A DNA stretch of 64,000 nucleotides from NCBI GenBank assembly GCA_020284085.1, contig JACEVL010000429.1, positions 82,501 to 146,500 of the forward strand. The letters run 5' to 3'. Positions 13,651-26,510 of the stretch are shown here, in pieces. The position numbers were made by a program, and so were the translations under genes. A model generated the notes under the pieces. The model was not told the DNA's origin, did no database searches, and worked only from the letters and a program-made list of their open reading frames with translations. The stretch comes from Aporrectodea caliginosa. Lineage: Eukaryota; Annelida; Clitellata; Crassiclitellata; Lumbricidae. How positions within the stretch are numbered: the stretch's first letter is position 1; each line of letters opens with the position of its first letter.

Positions 13651-16018
13651 CATGAGTAAGCAAAGCACGACTGCACTTGCCGATCGAGGATTGTAGAGAA
13701 TAGCCAACAAAACTGTTGTTGACCTTGACATCACAAATGAATCAAGGTTCGTGATTTATCTATGGCCTAACTATAGGCGCCTGCAGTGTTGTTGCATCTG
13801 TAGTTCTGTACGTAACTAAAATACAGAGCCCGCATTATGATCGAAAACACGATAGGGGCCTAACAGGAAGTTGAACTGTGAGCAACACAGCCTTATTTGA
13901 TATGTTTTAAGAGCTCCTTATTAGTTAATGTTTGTTACGAGTGTTATGATTGCTTTTTTTCTGTTGAGCATTTTCTATTGCCATGATCTGTTCCCTTATT
14001 TCATCCCGCGCTCCAACTTAATTCACAATTAATTCATAATGAGTTTGACACATTATCAAAAAGAAGCCATGGATGGATATGGGCCTACTGCTTTCATATT
14101 CCTAATGCTAATTAATGTAAAAGAATGCTGGTCTACTTCAATGATAGCGGAAATTAGGTAACTGTATAATGTCTAAGTGCAACCTCACGAAAGCAATTTC
14201 ATTTTTGGTCACGTTATTACTTATTAGCTGCGGGAGGACTATAAGGCAGATATGTAAAAGCAAGCAGGCTGTCTAGTGGCAAGCCTGGTAATCTGGTAGA
14301 CACGAGTAGACAAAAACAGACACAGACCGCAACGCAGAGAGACATACAGAAAGATACACGTCCCTTTATGTCTCCCTTATTGACCATTTTATCCTGTTCG
14401 TTTGACTTTCTTCATTCTCAACTGTCTTCAACCTAATTAGCCTCGGATGATTTTCTGCCTACATGTATTTTTTTATTATAATTTGTATTTTGTTTCTTGA
14501 CATGATGGTTCAATAAAAATGATTTTGATTTGAAAAAAATGATTTTGATTTGATTTGATACAGGAAAACAGTCAAAGACAATTGCACTGACATACTGATA
14601 CCTAGAGAAACTAGTCAAACAGTAAGTAGCCGCACTAGACTATTAGGCATTGAGAAGGTTACGAAGCAATGTTAGTTGACCTTCGTCGTACCAGGATTAG
14701 AGACTCGAAGAACATAGATGAATTATTTAAGGCAAGATACTGCACATGCAATAAAACGTCATTGCGGTTTCCGCGCCAACGTCATAACCGTCGTCTGCCC
14801 CCTTTCTCTCAATTTACGTCGATTCCATTCGGGTATGACAACAAAATCCGTGCATTTGTCCGTAGATCTAATAGCAAATGCTTTGACAGCTTGATTTTCT
14901 TCTCGGAGAAATCTAGAAAGCCATCTGCGGTCGATTCGGAAGGAATCTGGGAACGAAACTGATCCGTCGCATTCGCTCGCTCGCTGGAATTGCTTGTCCA
15001 CAACAGAAGCGTTGGATATCTCGTACACGGATAGGCGCTATACCTAAATGTCATGTTGAGGCGGCTGCGGGGGCGTCTTAACGAGACGAGGGGTGGGCCA
15101 TCAACGGTGGTGAGTCATCAGCTGCAGAAGCAGAGATTGGCGGAGGACGTAAGCCGGGGATGTAGGCCTAATGAATGAAAACGGAAATACGCAGTCATGC
15201 GAAAAAGCGGATTTATTGAAGCAGAGAAACAGATTTTAACCGACGAAGAAATCGCCTGATGCCCCGTGCAATCCCGGACGTAAGCCTTACATCCGTATGA
15301 CCACAGCCCACGTGCACCACCCACACACACATACACCCACACACCCGGATACATACGCAGGCAGACTATGAATAAAACAGAAACAGGCAACGACAGAGAT
15401 AGACAGTGAGTCATAAACTTCGGAGAACGAGACGCGTCACCAGTAATGCCATCAAATCGGAGTTAGTTTCTGATTGCAAAACACGGTTTCACAGTCTTGG
15501 CAACGATTTGTACCTAATAGGCCTAGTAATCATCTTCGTTCAGTTTTTCAAACTGACACACCGCACTGACCGCAGTATGCTTATAATTCATAGAATGAAC
15601 GCTTGATCACAAGCTATTACACGCGTTGAATTTAACTGTTTGACAGCCATGCAAGGTGCCAATCGCGTCCTACTGCTCATTTTGCCAACGCCATCTGGCG
15701 AATGAAAGGCTGAGTGGACCTTTGGGGGGGGTAGCGGGAATCGATCCTGCGTCCATGCTGATCTTCTGCTCTTCGTGCCAGAGTGTTACCATTACCCTAA
15801 GCCCCCTCCCTCTCCAGATAGTCCGCCCTTCTGCGTGTATCGACACTTACATTGATTGAATTTGCTGAATGAACTGGATGGACTGAATGTACGGATGGTA
15901 CATGCTTCATTTGGAATAAAATGAGCATTTGGCAGTTGCCTCCTTTTGTGGTTGATAATGTTGGCAGCTGCTGCTAATCCTGACACAACGTTAATGCATC
16001 AATTTTTGGTCGTCGTCG
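13651..16018. other. Region upstream of the K2P gene, no coding exon recognised
   Basis: 14470-14560 has a duplicated AAAAATGATTTTGATTTG block after AATAAA, which looks like a retroposon 3' tail. 14750-15110 is relatively rich in CpG and ends near 15111 with GGTG then GTGAGT, a possible splice donor. No reading frame here is recognisable. A G-run GGGGGGGG lies at about 15725. Confidence 0.4.
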
Positions 16019-16100
16019 GTAATCGTAATCGTAAACTCGAAACTTCTACAGCGCCCACAAAAGCGAAGTCGCGGGAACCAGCTTATTCACAGGCGCTGAC
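16019..16100 (-). repeat. Short interspersed repeat with (ATTACG)n tail
   Basis: It contains AATCGTAATCGTAA, AAACTTCTACAGCGCC and CCAGCTTATTCACAGGCGCT, matching 8444-8525 in the same orientation. Confidence 0.7.
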
Positions 16101-16503
16101 GTGTCGGTTGAGTCCGGGTAGACATGTTAACTTAAAAAGTTAGTCCGCTTTACAGAATGCGTTGATCTCAAAGCTGCAACGACTATCTTCAGGGGCGTCT
16201 ATCCCCCCAAAGTCATTGGAGCAACTTCCCCTTCACTCCCCCTCCCTTGGTACGACATTAAAAAATGTGAACGTCGCAACTAATTTCTCAATGAGGTCTC
16301 CCCCTCCCTCTATTTCTTCGATGGAGCATTTGCTCCAAGGTTTACATGGTGTAGACGCCCCTGACTATCTACATCATGGAGGAGATTGAGTCGACGATAT
16401 ATGTGAGGTTTATGTAGTATCCGTCTCAGTCGCATTGCTGATGCTGTTGCTCGTCTTTTCAGTTGTTAAGTAAAACGATGTTTAGGATACGAAAATCAGC
16501 ACA

Positions 16504-16542
16504 ACGATGTAATTATCATCACAGTGATGATAATTACATCGT
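16504..16542. repeat. 39-bp near-perfect palindrome
   Basis: Two 19-bp arms, ACGATGTAATTATCATCAC and its exact reverse complement, are separated by a single A at 16523. This can form a cruciform or a long RNA hairpin. Confidence 0.95.
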
Positions 16543-16689
16543 GATTATCACCATTGAAAGGCAATGTTGCAATTATTATTAATTTATTATTATCTAATTT
16601 TATTTCATTATTATTATCATTAGTGTTGTTTTGTTGTTTTGCCGTTGTATTGCAGGCTGTCTGTTCTGTTAGTAGTTAAGATTTAAATT

Positions 16690-16775
16690 GCATAACATGT
16701 AAATGTACAGCGCAATGCGTTTGTCAGGCGCTTATTAAAGAAAAGATATTATTTATATTATTATTATTATTATTG
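16690..16775 (+). repeat. Retroposon 3' end with (ATT)n tail
   Basis: A CAGCGCAATGCG...AGGCGCTTATTAAAG stretch is followed by ATT repeats to about 16775. It fits the GGCGCT-plus-microsatellite pattern of LINE/SINE 3' ends in this window. Confidence 0.55.
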
Positions 16776-16835
16776 TCATTGTTCTTATCCTTGTTGTTTT
16801 TTTGTCTATTGCATTACAATCATACAGACATATTT

Positions 16836-16975
16836 ATACACAAACAGGCATGCGTACATACATGTATATATATGTACATACATAATACATATATAAATAC
16901 ATACACACATACATCCATACCTAAATCTATACCGACATACATGCTTACTACTTACATACTTGCATACATACACAA
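16836..16975. repeat. Degenerate (ACAT)n repeat
   Basis: Imperfect ACAT/ATAC tetramers with scattered substitutions. Confidence 0.8.
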
Positions 16976-17279
16976 TGAAGTTCATGAAGCAGTCGCAAGT
17001 CTTAAGTCTCAGTCCAGCACTATAGCCTAATGTTAGACTAACAAAGTTTTCTAACATGTTACCGCTCCACGTTTTAGTTTCAACTGAATCAGTCAAGAAT
17101 TTAACTCGGTCTTACACTCAAAGTTCTTAGAGTGCAGTTGAAATTCTGTACAGCGTTAACAATATATATGGGCTACTACATCTTGCATCGATGCTTCTGT
17201 TATCCGATCGTATAGAGAAGAGCAGTAAGAGAATCCGGCTTAAGATATCATAGCATTAGACGACGGAAGTCGATATTAT

Positions 17280-17794
17280 GCGTCGTCGGCGACTGCAAGG
17301 ACGGGCGGGCATTCGAGATACAACGTACGTCTAGTACATTGAACTGCATTCTCTAAGCCTTCCATCCAGCCACCGTCGCTCGTATCACTTGCTCGTCAGA
17401 TTCACTGGCCAAGACTATAGGGTATGCACTATGCATGGGTTTTCCATTTGTCTCCATGCATGGATTTCGCATTGCCACACACGCTCACACACACACACAC
17501 ACACAGAACGATACGCGGTTGTCGAAAGCCATCTGTCAATACGCAAACGTATTTCGCTTCCATTCCGCCTGGACGCGGATCTGGAGCGACTGAGCGACTG
17601 AGCGGCAAGGGACACGAGCCCTTGGCTCACGCGTTGCCGCAACAGAGCTGTACGTGCTAAAAGTCTTTCTACATAGGACAATTATATGACATCGTCGTAT
17701 AAGCATTGACCTTTAGCCGTTGTTACTTCGAACGACAATTCTCTACGTTAGTGCTACATAAAAACGGAGTGTGCAGCGATCGCGGGTAATACAG
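17280..17794 (+). promoter_or_regulatory. Possible promoter and non-coding 5' exon of the K2P gene
   Basis: The region is CpG-richer than its surroundings and ends in a consensus splice donor, ACAG|GTAAGT, with the exon end at 17794. A pyrimidine-rich acceptor, TTCTTATCTTGACAG, ends at 19647, 111 bp before the K2P start codon. Joining them would give a 5' UTR intron of 1853 bp. CATAAAAAC at about 17757 resembles a TATA box but would lie only about 35 bp before the donor. A CA microsatellite lies at 17481-17507. This is inference; no transcript evidence is available. Confidence 0.35.
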
Positions 17795-17800
17795 GTAAGT

Positions 17801-18080
17801 AGATTGGATTCTGTCTACCTGGTCTGTTGATTCTTATTTTTAAGTAGGCATATATTCGGGTAAAAGACACGAGCATAAACGGTAATTAGCTTGCCAAGCA
17901 TATTATGGAGGTAAGGTTTGCCAAGAACGGCCTCCTTCGATTAGCTACAATGCAAACGATTCGTGTTGGTTTCTCTGAACTGATTGGTCATATAGGGTTC
18001 GACGGTTATGCATTATGTCATGTTCAATATGATACAAAGAGAATACATCTTCTTCTTGCGGTTCTCTGCCTTCAGGCAGG
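17801..18080. other. Putative first intron of the K2P gene, unassigned part
   Basis: No repeat or coding signal is recognised. Confidence 0.3.
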
Positions 18081-18084
18081 TTCA

Positions 18085-18560
18085 TTTGTCCAACGACGCC
18101 ATTTTTTCCGATTCTGAGCCTCTTTCTTCATTTTGCTGTAGCCGTTTTTCTCCGTCGCCCAGTCTAGCAGCATCATTATTGCTCGTCCTGTTGTCCTTTT
18201 CCCTTCCATTCTCCCCTCGATGATGTCTCTCAGTAGAGAGTCTCCCATCATGACGTGTCACATCCATATCCTTTGACGTTCTCTGATTGTCTTTATCACT
18301 GATCTTTCTTCTCCCATCATTTTTAATATTTCCTCATTTGTCTTGTGTTCCAACTTATTCTACGCCATATCCACATTTCAAAAGCGTCTAGTCTCTTTAT
18401 GTTCTCTTTCCGCATCGTCCACGTTTCAGATCCATACCCACACTTCACACCAATATCTTAAGCGTTCTCTTCTTTAGAGTTCTATTTAGTTTCCCTCTCA
18501 GGAGTTCTTTCATCTTGCAGAATGCCAGACTATCAAAAACATCTACAAGAACATTTCCTT
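18085..18560 (-). pseudogene. Decayed LINE reverse transcriptase C-terminal region
   Basis: On the minus strand, with frameshifts and stops, the translation contains YGSETWTM...KRLDAFEMW and then [12 protein letters not shown] followed by [17 protein letters not shown]. These are the familiar C-terminal blocks (YGSETW, LxAFEMW, GKRxxGRP, WR) of a large group of non-LTR reverse transcriptases. An in-frame stop after the second block and a frame change before the third show that the copy is dead. It lies in the likely first intron of the K2P gene. Confidence 0.7.
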
Positions 18561-18564
18561 GCTG

Positions 18565-19640
18565 CTTGAATTGACAGCTGGCAATCTCTTCACAATTCAA
18601 TACCAAGAATAGCTATGCGTTCCATGGTTAATCGAAAGGGTATTTTTCCGAGAAAGAAAATGAATGAGTAATTAGACCCATCGAAGAGATTCAGTTCTAT
18701 CGGTAACAAACCAACACAACTGTGTTTTGCTCTTATATCGACTAAGCCTATTTATTCACAACCACTGACAGCTAGACAAAGAATCTTGGCTTCCGATGCA
18801 GTAATAACGATAAAAATAAATAATTTCTATTTTATCTTCAAAACTTGGTTAATCAATATTAAATAGGAAGAAACTTTCTACATAAAGTGGGCTGGACCAT
18901 GATGGACTTCTGTATAATAGCTAGCCAGCTATTATTAAGACGTCTATGGCTGGACACAAGCAATATTTTCAATTTTTCTGCGATGGTTGATTTGGTTGAG
19001 TTAATTCTCCGAAACAGAGTTCAATTAGAATAGAATAAAATAGAATAGAATATTCTTCATTGTAGGACCAATTGCAAACCGCATTTTGGCTTACATGAAA
19101 GTGTAAAGGATTGCTTTTTCTATTTCTGGATTTAACTATTTATGCAGTCTATAAATTGTTTGATCGCATATTATTTATATTCGATAAAACTCATCAGTTC
19201 ACGAGTTTCATATTTTAGGCCATTTAGTAAACCGATAAAATAGCCTACTTAAACAGACAGTAACATGAAGTTATCGTTTTTGCTGTTGCTCCTTTTCGAT
19301 CCATTTATTTCAATCAGCGCAACAAAAACACAATAAAACGGTTGATTTGCGTTGATAATAATGAATCGTTTAAAAACTGTGGACTGTGTGTTCTGTCTGA
19401 TTGAACGCGTCAAATCGGACGTGATAGGATGAAGCCACCGTCTGCTCTGCATGATTATACATGAATTGAGACACGTCAAGTGCAGACCAACATCGGTTCT
19501 GAAGACTTGTCGGCATTTATGGATTTATTGAATGTTGCAGTCACTTGTACCATTATGCGCTGCGCTGACAACGTCGCCCGGTTTTTACCTGCTAGAGACC
19601 AGTCATCCATTAATTTCAAAGGACACTTGTCGTTCTTATC
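18565..19640. other. Non-coding stretch before K2P coding exon 1
   Basis: A tail of imperfect AATAG pentamers at 19028-19050, next to TATTCTTCATTG, looks like a retroposon 3' end in minus orientation. Nothing else is recognised. Confidence 0.4.
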
Positions 19641-19758
19641 TTGACAGGGACAAGTTTTGACGAGATTCAGCATCAGCTGCAATCGAGAGAAAGAGAGACA
19701 GATAGACGTTTCTCTGTCTTTAGAAGTTCCGCTTGCGGAGAGGAGAGAGAGAGTGGCG

Positions 19759-21373
19759 ATGGAGTGGACAGACGAGGAGTGCAGATCATCGCACTTTGAA
19801 GAGACGCCGCAGAAGTGCATTATGGTCGACAACAGACGAGTGACGATCTTTCCGAGGTATCGTAGGAAACGTCCTTCACCCCGGCGGCAACGGGGGGAGA
19901 AAACGACGGGAGAGGTCGAAGAGGAGAGACCCCGCGCCTTTGGAGGGTGTAGGCATTCGTCATGGAAGACGCGCATCAGCCGAAGAGTGGACAGCCACCC
20001 CTCCGCCGCAGCCATGCTGGAAAGCGACTCCACAAAGAAAAAGGTAGCCAGCGCCAAAGAGAAAGAAATGGACCCTCTGCTGGAGGATGACGACACCGGA
20101 AATGACATCGCTAGTTCCAGTCAAATGTGTCTGAATTCCGACGAAGATCGTAACATCTCAAAAACGCAATTTCTTCTGAAGTCACAGACTGTAGGGAGGT
20201 CAACGAGTAGGCCTACACACGAGGCAAGGTCATTTAATGCGGCCAAACAGAGGTCACTCAGAGACGACACAAGAACAGGCAGCTCTCAGTCGATCGTCTC
20301 TTCTTCAGTAACCAATCGTTCGCTTAAAAGCACTGCTAGATTCGTAATAAACAGACCGCATTTATCCAGCTCCAAGGCTTCCGGCGTCGATAGCACCCAG
20401 GTTGATCTATTTTGCGAAGCTGCTTGCAGCCAATCAGAACTTTTAACGACCGAAGAAAACGTAGACTCTCGCAAAACATGGAACCAGCCAGCGCTTCTGC
20501 GACTGACGCGAATTATGCGCTTCTTGCACGTGATGAGGCCGAACAGACAATCGAAAGAGAACAATGACAGCAACACAATTAATCGCAATGCTAATTCCGA
20601 AAGACGCCCATCATCCGAAGGGCTCATCGTCTGTCAGTCTTTACCCCGGATCCCTTCGCCCATCGCTGCAGGGCCTGTCACCGACAGAACAGAACCCGAA
20701 GATGGCGGATTTTATCAGCAGAACCTCAGCTTAGGACTCGATCGAAGCAAACTGAAAGAAAGTAAGTCTGAAGACAGTCTGAAGGACTGTCATCCGGGGC
20801 CAAGCGATTGCCAACGGTCTCTGTTTGGCAGTGCTTCCGTCTCACCGCCCATAAGACTCCACCGTCATTCCACAGAGGACTCAAAACAGCGCTCCCATGG
20901 CTATGACCCCCGCCAACACCGTGGCCTCCATCACGACGTGGCCGCTGCCTACTTCCTCGGCCGATCCCAAGTGCCACTGTCTGCATCCGAGCAGCTCCTC
21001 AAGTACGGCAAGACGTTCCTGGCATTTCTCTTTTCGACGATCGGACTGACCTTCCTATTGGTCGGCTACACGATCATCGGCGGATTCCTATTCCGAGCCC
21101 TCGAAGCCCCGAATGAGACGCAGGTCCGAAGCGACATGCATCTGGTCCGCCTGGACTACATCCGACGCCTCTGGGCGCTCACGGAGACCCTCAACGTCCT
21201 CCATCCGGTCAACTGGTCCGAGATGGCGGAGTCTCTGCTCGTCAACTACACGACGGAAGTCTTCCTGGCGACGAAGAAACTCGGATGGGATGGAAAGGAC
21301 CTCGGAGAAACGGAGCGGCAGTGGAGCTTCGCTGGATCGTTGCTCTATTCCATCACTGTCATCACAACAATAG
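19759..21373 (+). CDS. KCNK-like: Two-pore-domain (K2P) potassium channel, coding exon 1
   Basis: This exon encodes residues 1-538 and the first base of codon 539 of a plasma-membrane background K+ channel. The start chosen is the first in-frame ATG after a TGA at 19642; it has G at -3 and G at +4. Residues 1-414 form an unusually long cytosolic tail rich in Ser, Arg and Lys, with a basic run at 33-45 (RYRRKRPSPRRQR) and an acidic dileucine motif EMDPLL at 103-108. M1 spans about 420-445. The extracellular cap has three N-glycosylation sequons (N452, N485, N496). Pore helix 1 starts at W522, and TTIG begins the first selectivity filter at 536. Splice donor: ATAG|GTAGGA. Most K2P channels have a short N terminus, so the tail is the odd part. 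The subfamily is uncertain (TWK or KCNK18-type suspected). Confidence 0.93.
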
Positions 21374-21554
21374 GTAGGAGGACAAAGAGATTTCTATAGG
21401 TTCGTGAAAGGCGCTATATAAATATGGTATAGATGCGAAATAAAGACGATGCAGATGAATTTAATGAAAGAACGTTGAATGTCTTTCCTGTGTACCTACT
21501 CCATCAGATTGGAACCATCTAGCGTGTGCAGTCAGATGGCCTTGACTAGATAGA

Positions 21555-21775
21555 ATGTATGTGTATGTACGTATATGAATGAATGTTTGTTTGTAAGTAT
21601 GTATGAATGTTTGCTTGCATGTATGTATGTATGTATGTATGTATGTATGTATGTATGTATGTATGTATGTATGTATGTATGTATGTATGTATGTATGTAT
21701 GTATGTATGACATTGTATGTAGGTATGCATGCATGTACATATGTATATGTGTATGTGTGTGTATGTATGTATACG
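21555..21775. repeat. (ATGT)n microsatellite
   Basis: A pure block at about 21619-21709 lies within a longer degenerate stretch. It is stop-free in several frames on both strands (MYVCMYVC and IHTYIHTY), so the open frames there are artefacts. Confidence 0.95.
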
Positions 21776-22521
21776 ACTGCATTATGTAGACACTTAATGA
21801 AATCACCTCCCTTCCAGAACCGCACTTCAGTCTATCACTATAATCGTTATAATGCTAATCAGAAATGGCACTGCATTCATTTTGTTCCTAAACGCCACAT
21901 CTATCTAGCTCGGACCCCTTAAGGACACCCTGGCTGCGCTCCTTCTGCACTTTGATGCCCGTCATTTTGCACCTGCTTTAGACGGATTAGGAATTGCTGA
22001 TTAGCAATGGGGTGGTGATGCCGTATCCAGCAAGGGAGAACTGTTCCCTAGTTGTTTAGGTTCAGTGAACTTCTGCTCATGTCTCTTCCTCCCTCAGTAT
22101 ACCCAAAGCCTTCAATCCGCCCTTCACTCTGAATCCTTAATGGAGGCGACTCCACAATCGATCGATCCTAAAGGACAACTGTTTCTGCCTAATTCCTCCC
22201 AGACACAAACAAAATAGAAGAAGCTGAAGCTGAAGGCTTTATACAACGGAATTGAACATGAAGCCCTAATAGACCGCCACTGCTTTGTCTTCCATTGTCT
22301 TCCATTGTCTGCCATTAAGGCTAATTATTGACGCTGCACAGTCGACTCAGCATCTGCGTAGCGAACGTTGGCTCTTAGTTGAACAAAAATACAGCGCAGT
22401 GCATTGTCCTCTGAAACGAACGAACCAACAGGCGGATTTTATTAAGCTCCCATTGTATGAGGACTTTCGGCCTCCGTCAAATGATTCTAAATGTGTCTGC
22501 TGACTGCTGCTATAAGTCTAC

Positions 22522-22590
22522 TTCAGCCTCCCTATTGTGTCCACTACAGTCTCCCTATTGTGTCCACTTCAGTCTCCCTATTGTGTCCAC
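22522..22590. repeat. Three 23-bp tandem units
   Basis: The unit TTCAGTCTCCCTATTGTGTC plus CAC occurs three times with two substitutions. Confidence 0.9.
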
Positions 22591-24065
22591 GGCGTCCAAA
22601 CACTGGTTACTGTATACTACTGTTCTACTGATGTGGCGCCTTGTAAGTCGTTAGTCATCTATTAGTCTTTCTGTCATCGTCCAATCCTGTTTTAATGCCT
22701 TCTTCCTCGCCCTTGACCACCTACATGTATCTCTCCGCCACTCTCTGCTCCACACCATGTTGTAGTTTGCTCGCCTGTAACTTGCGCTTTTATATCAAGT
22801 CTTGTGTAAAGTATGACGCGCAAACACGACCTTAAACATCAACATCTATGTCTATATTTATAAGCAAGACCAATACAAGTGCACGACTTTAAGAACCAGA
22901 CACATGTAAATGCAAAATCGAATGCCAAGCGACGATTTGCATACAAGACAAAGGAGACAACGGAGACAAAGGCCGATGCGGGACAAGGTTTATGGGAAAC
23001 AGTTCGGAATCAATGTTAGAGGTGATTTTTTCCGCACTCTGTGCAGTTCACTCAATTCCTTTAAATAGCTACAAATGATTAAACCCTATTGGTGGGATCG
23101 CTTGACGGTTTGCTATAATGACCATGGGTTCTCGAACCGGCTGAGTGGCCATGGGAATGTTGTTTGACCACCACGAGAGTATCTGCCACAAGCGAATTTC
23201 TTCAGACGTCAGCTGTGAAGTAGACGCTTAATCATGTGATGCAATGCCCTTTATGTCAGGAACTTTAAGGCTTGTCATTGGCGGATCAACATTTCTGTGA
23301 ATAAGAACAGCGCAGTCTTAAGTCTATAATAGTTTTCAAGATATGAAACATTTAGCTTTACTAGTCGGTTGCCTGCTTGCTATCTTTAGCAATATTTCTT
23401 CTTGATAGCATCGATGGCTCTGTATAGATTTTCTTAAATCAAAATAATCATCCAATTCCAAGCTAAGCCGCCTGCCGTTGAAATTGAAAGCGACCGGAGA
23501 CGATCAGATTGAAACTGGAACAGAAGTAATTGCTAATCCTGAAAGACTTCAAGTTGAAGGTGCGGCATTGGAGACTCAGAGGGACAAAGACACAGACGTT
23601 GCCGATATCTAGCGATACAACAACGGATATAAAGAGAAATACGAGCACTAGATACACCCGGAACGTGAACGGGACTGTTCATGGTGCGGTCGTTAGATAT
23701 CCACATGGTAGTTTACACTTAGACAACACAGCTGAGTGGAGTTTTACAATAACCTGTAAACATCTCTGCACTCTTGATGCGCCAATCTCGTGCTTCTCCT
23801 ACAACATACCATGCATAGGCCTACCATGCAGAGAGCCGTTTCGTTATATATATACTGAACTAATGACCGTGGATTTTTACATGTTCACATCATGCACATG
23901 ACGTTCCCGTTATGTCCCGCTTGCCCTTGTCGTCGGCTGAGGGGTTGCCCGTCTCTCCTCACTATAGAATAATTGGACCTGGATGATGGTCACATCCACC
24001 TTACACGTACGTGTCAATCGAACGGATGGAGAAGGCTCGCTTCGCCTTCAGGCCCGGGGTTACCA

Positions 24066-24201
24066 AGGGCTATATATATACACATATATATAACTATAAA
24101 CACTTCTATACATCGCTAGAATATATATATATATATATATATATAAATGTGTGTACATATATATATAACTATATATATAAACACGTCTATACATCGCTAG
24201 A
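24066..24201. repeat. AT-rich tandem duplication
   Basis: ACATATATATATAACTATA ending in TCTATACATCGCTAGA occurs at 24082-24120 and again at 24155-24201, separated by a TA run. Confidence 0.85.
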
Positions 24202-25484
24202 TACAAAACAGACGCGAAATACATGTAAACTAAACCAGGTAAAATGAACCTGACAAAAATCAATCTACTGACATTATATGTACATCAATTCCTGTGTGTC
24301 CTCGGGCTACACGGTGTCTTTCATCTATACATCCATTCATCAATGTCTACATGTACAGGTGAGGAGAAATGAATAGACGACACCAGACTCAATGAAATAC
24401 TCTGCTCTGTGCTGGCTGAAACGATCTCAAAATATACTCTACGAGCCTATGGCTGAAATGGCCTTTGCACAAATCCATTCATAATTATATAGATGAATAT
24501 TGTAAACGGTAGAAGGCTAGACTATAGACATTGCGCCTGAACTCAATAGCAATGTGTGGGTGAAAGAGAAAAGAGAGACAAAGACGAAGAGACAGACAAA
24601 GGAAGAAACACGAGAGCAGCCATGCATGACAGGCTCAGTTGCAGCATAGCAGTACAACTGAGGGCAGATCCGAAACCAGTTAAAATATTTAACCTGGTGG
24701 TTGATGTCTAACATGCGCTGCAAGGGTCTCTCCCTGAATTGGCAGATGTCTTGGTTTTCGACCATAGAAAAAAGAACATGACCGCCGCGATCAACTTATT
24801 AAAATATAAGTCTCTCAGACTCTTATGATGCTTACACGGTACACCTTTTGACGAACTCTAGATGTGTCAGTCCCTCTCGATGTACGTTAAGTAAAGAATT
24901 CTAGATGCTACGTGGAATTGCAGTCGGAATATATATATATACAATATTCGGAATACGCTATCCCAGTACGGTTGTCTTAATCTCATACAAAATACAAATC
25001 AAATGTCCACTTCTCTGTTGTTTTTCATTCACATTATCGATCATCTTGAAATGTAAAAATCTCTTGCTTTTAGATCTTTGCTAATTTGGACCAATTATTC
25101 CAATGTTGAAAAAGATTTAGGTCAGCGCTCCATTCGTGGACACCAGGCCTCGATAAAGATGAAAGGCTTAATAATTTCATACTATAAACCTATTACTAAA
25201 GAAATTACACAATATATCAAATTGCAATTTGCAGCCGACGTGTAAGCAGATGATGCGTACAGGTAATGCAAGAGAACCACTGATTTATGCTCTATATCAC
25301 GATATTGTGGCGCTAAAGAAACCATTAGTTTAGACCGAAATGGACGTTGGTACGAATTGGGCGTTAATGACGAATGAAATGTGGCCATTTGGTTATTGTC
25401 TAGTGGTATTGATGGATGCCGTGGAGCCCGCAATCGACGTTTTCCGTCACACTGCACGCTACAGCGCACATTCGGTCCAGATGA

Positions 25485-25640
25485 GGCATGAAGGGAAAGG
25501 CAAGAGGAAGAGGAGGTGGAAGAGGAGGAGGGGAGGAAGAGATCGAAGAGGAGGAGGTGAGAGATTAGGAAATGAAGGAATGAAAGAGGAAGGAAAAAGG
25601 AAGAAGCGAAGGCTTGCACAGAACAAAGCGTAGAGGAAGG
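25485..25640. repeat. Purine-rich low-complexity tract
   Basis: GGA, GAG and GAA triplets dominate the plus strand. Overlapping open frames (KRKRRWKRRRGG and its complements) are compositional artefacts. Confidence 0.7.
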
Positions 25641-26094
25641 TGGAGGGTGGCTTCACCAATCGAAGTGATTTCAGGGCATTTATCATGGTCATAACTGCGA
25701 TGTTGGAGGTCGAGGGAGGAAGAGCTAGTGAATGGGACGAAATATAACAGATTGATTACCCATAAAAGACGCCCAACTGCGGCCGATGACGAAAAGGATG
25801 GACGAACGGAGGGAGAAAACACGGAGCCAGACAGAATGGAGTGAAGGAATGAAGGACGCCGGATGAACGGTCGTCTCCATAAACCATTGTGCTCCCAATC
25901 GAGGACCTTTGATGGATAGCCCTGTCCTGACGTCAACACAAGTCATTTGGAGAAAGGTGGAGACAGAACATCTTCCACTGGAAAAGGTGGATAAAGGAAC
26001 ACCTTGAACAAGAAGAGTCGGAACAAGTAGCAGAAGCAGAGTTGGTGCTTAGCCTACTGTTCTGAAAGTAAGCAACAACTGTTAAGTAAGCGCT

Positions 26095-26474
26095 GGTCCT
26101 TCTGCCTGGAATAACCTACCGAAGTCACTGCGCAGTCTCTGGAATCTTACCCTGTTTAAAAAGGAGTTCAGAGCCTACTTCGTTGACTATAGTCAGTACG
26201 TTATCTAAATATGTGTAACTCATTGTTCTACCACAATTTGTTAACTGACCTAGTTAAGTGTTGTTAGTTAAGCTAGTTATTCTTATTTCTTTTTCTGACA
26301 TAGCTATTTATGTATACTGAACCGTCATCCCTCTGCTAACATGGCACACGGGTATCCCTAACTTAGCGGGACTTCAGTCCCTTCTGGGTGCCCGATTGTC
26401 AATCATGTGATCTGACTGTTTTAAATTTCCAAACTTATGATCGGTGATTAATGATTATTCTGGAGCGCTACTTG

Positions 26475-26509
<35 letters not shown>

Positions 26510-26510
26510 G
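26095..26510 (+). mobile_element. 3' end of a CR1/jockey-group LINE with (GATT)n tail
   Basis: The last 37 codons of a reverse transcriptase frame remain (26095-26208): GPSAWNNLPKSLRSL then FKKEFRAYF, the usual C-terminal block of this LINE group. The 3' UTR has a hairpin, CTTAGCGGGACTTCAGTCCC at about 26362-26381, that recurs in two other LINE copies here. It ends GGAGCGCTACTTG followed by six to seven GATT units (26480-26508). It is strongly 5' truncated. Confidence 0.75.

Noticed and set aside
19657..19758. Upstream extension of the K2P frame beginning at TTG
   Set aside because: TTG is not a usual animal start; the first ATG in frame is 19759 and has a good context. An acceptor at 19647 places 19648-19758 in the 5' UTR.
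19476..20108. 210-codon minus-strand frame
   Set aside because: It is antisense to K2P exon 1 and shows no independent domain.
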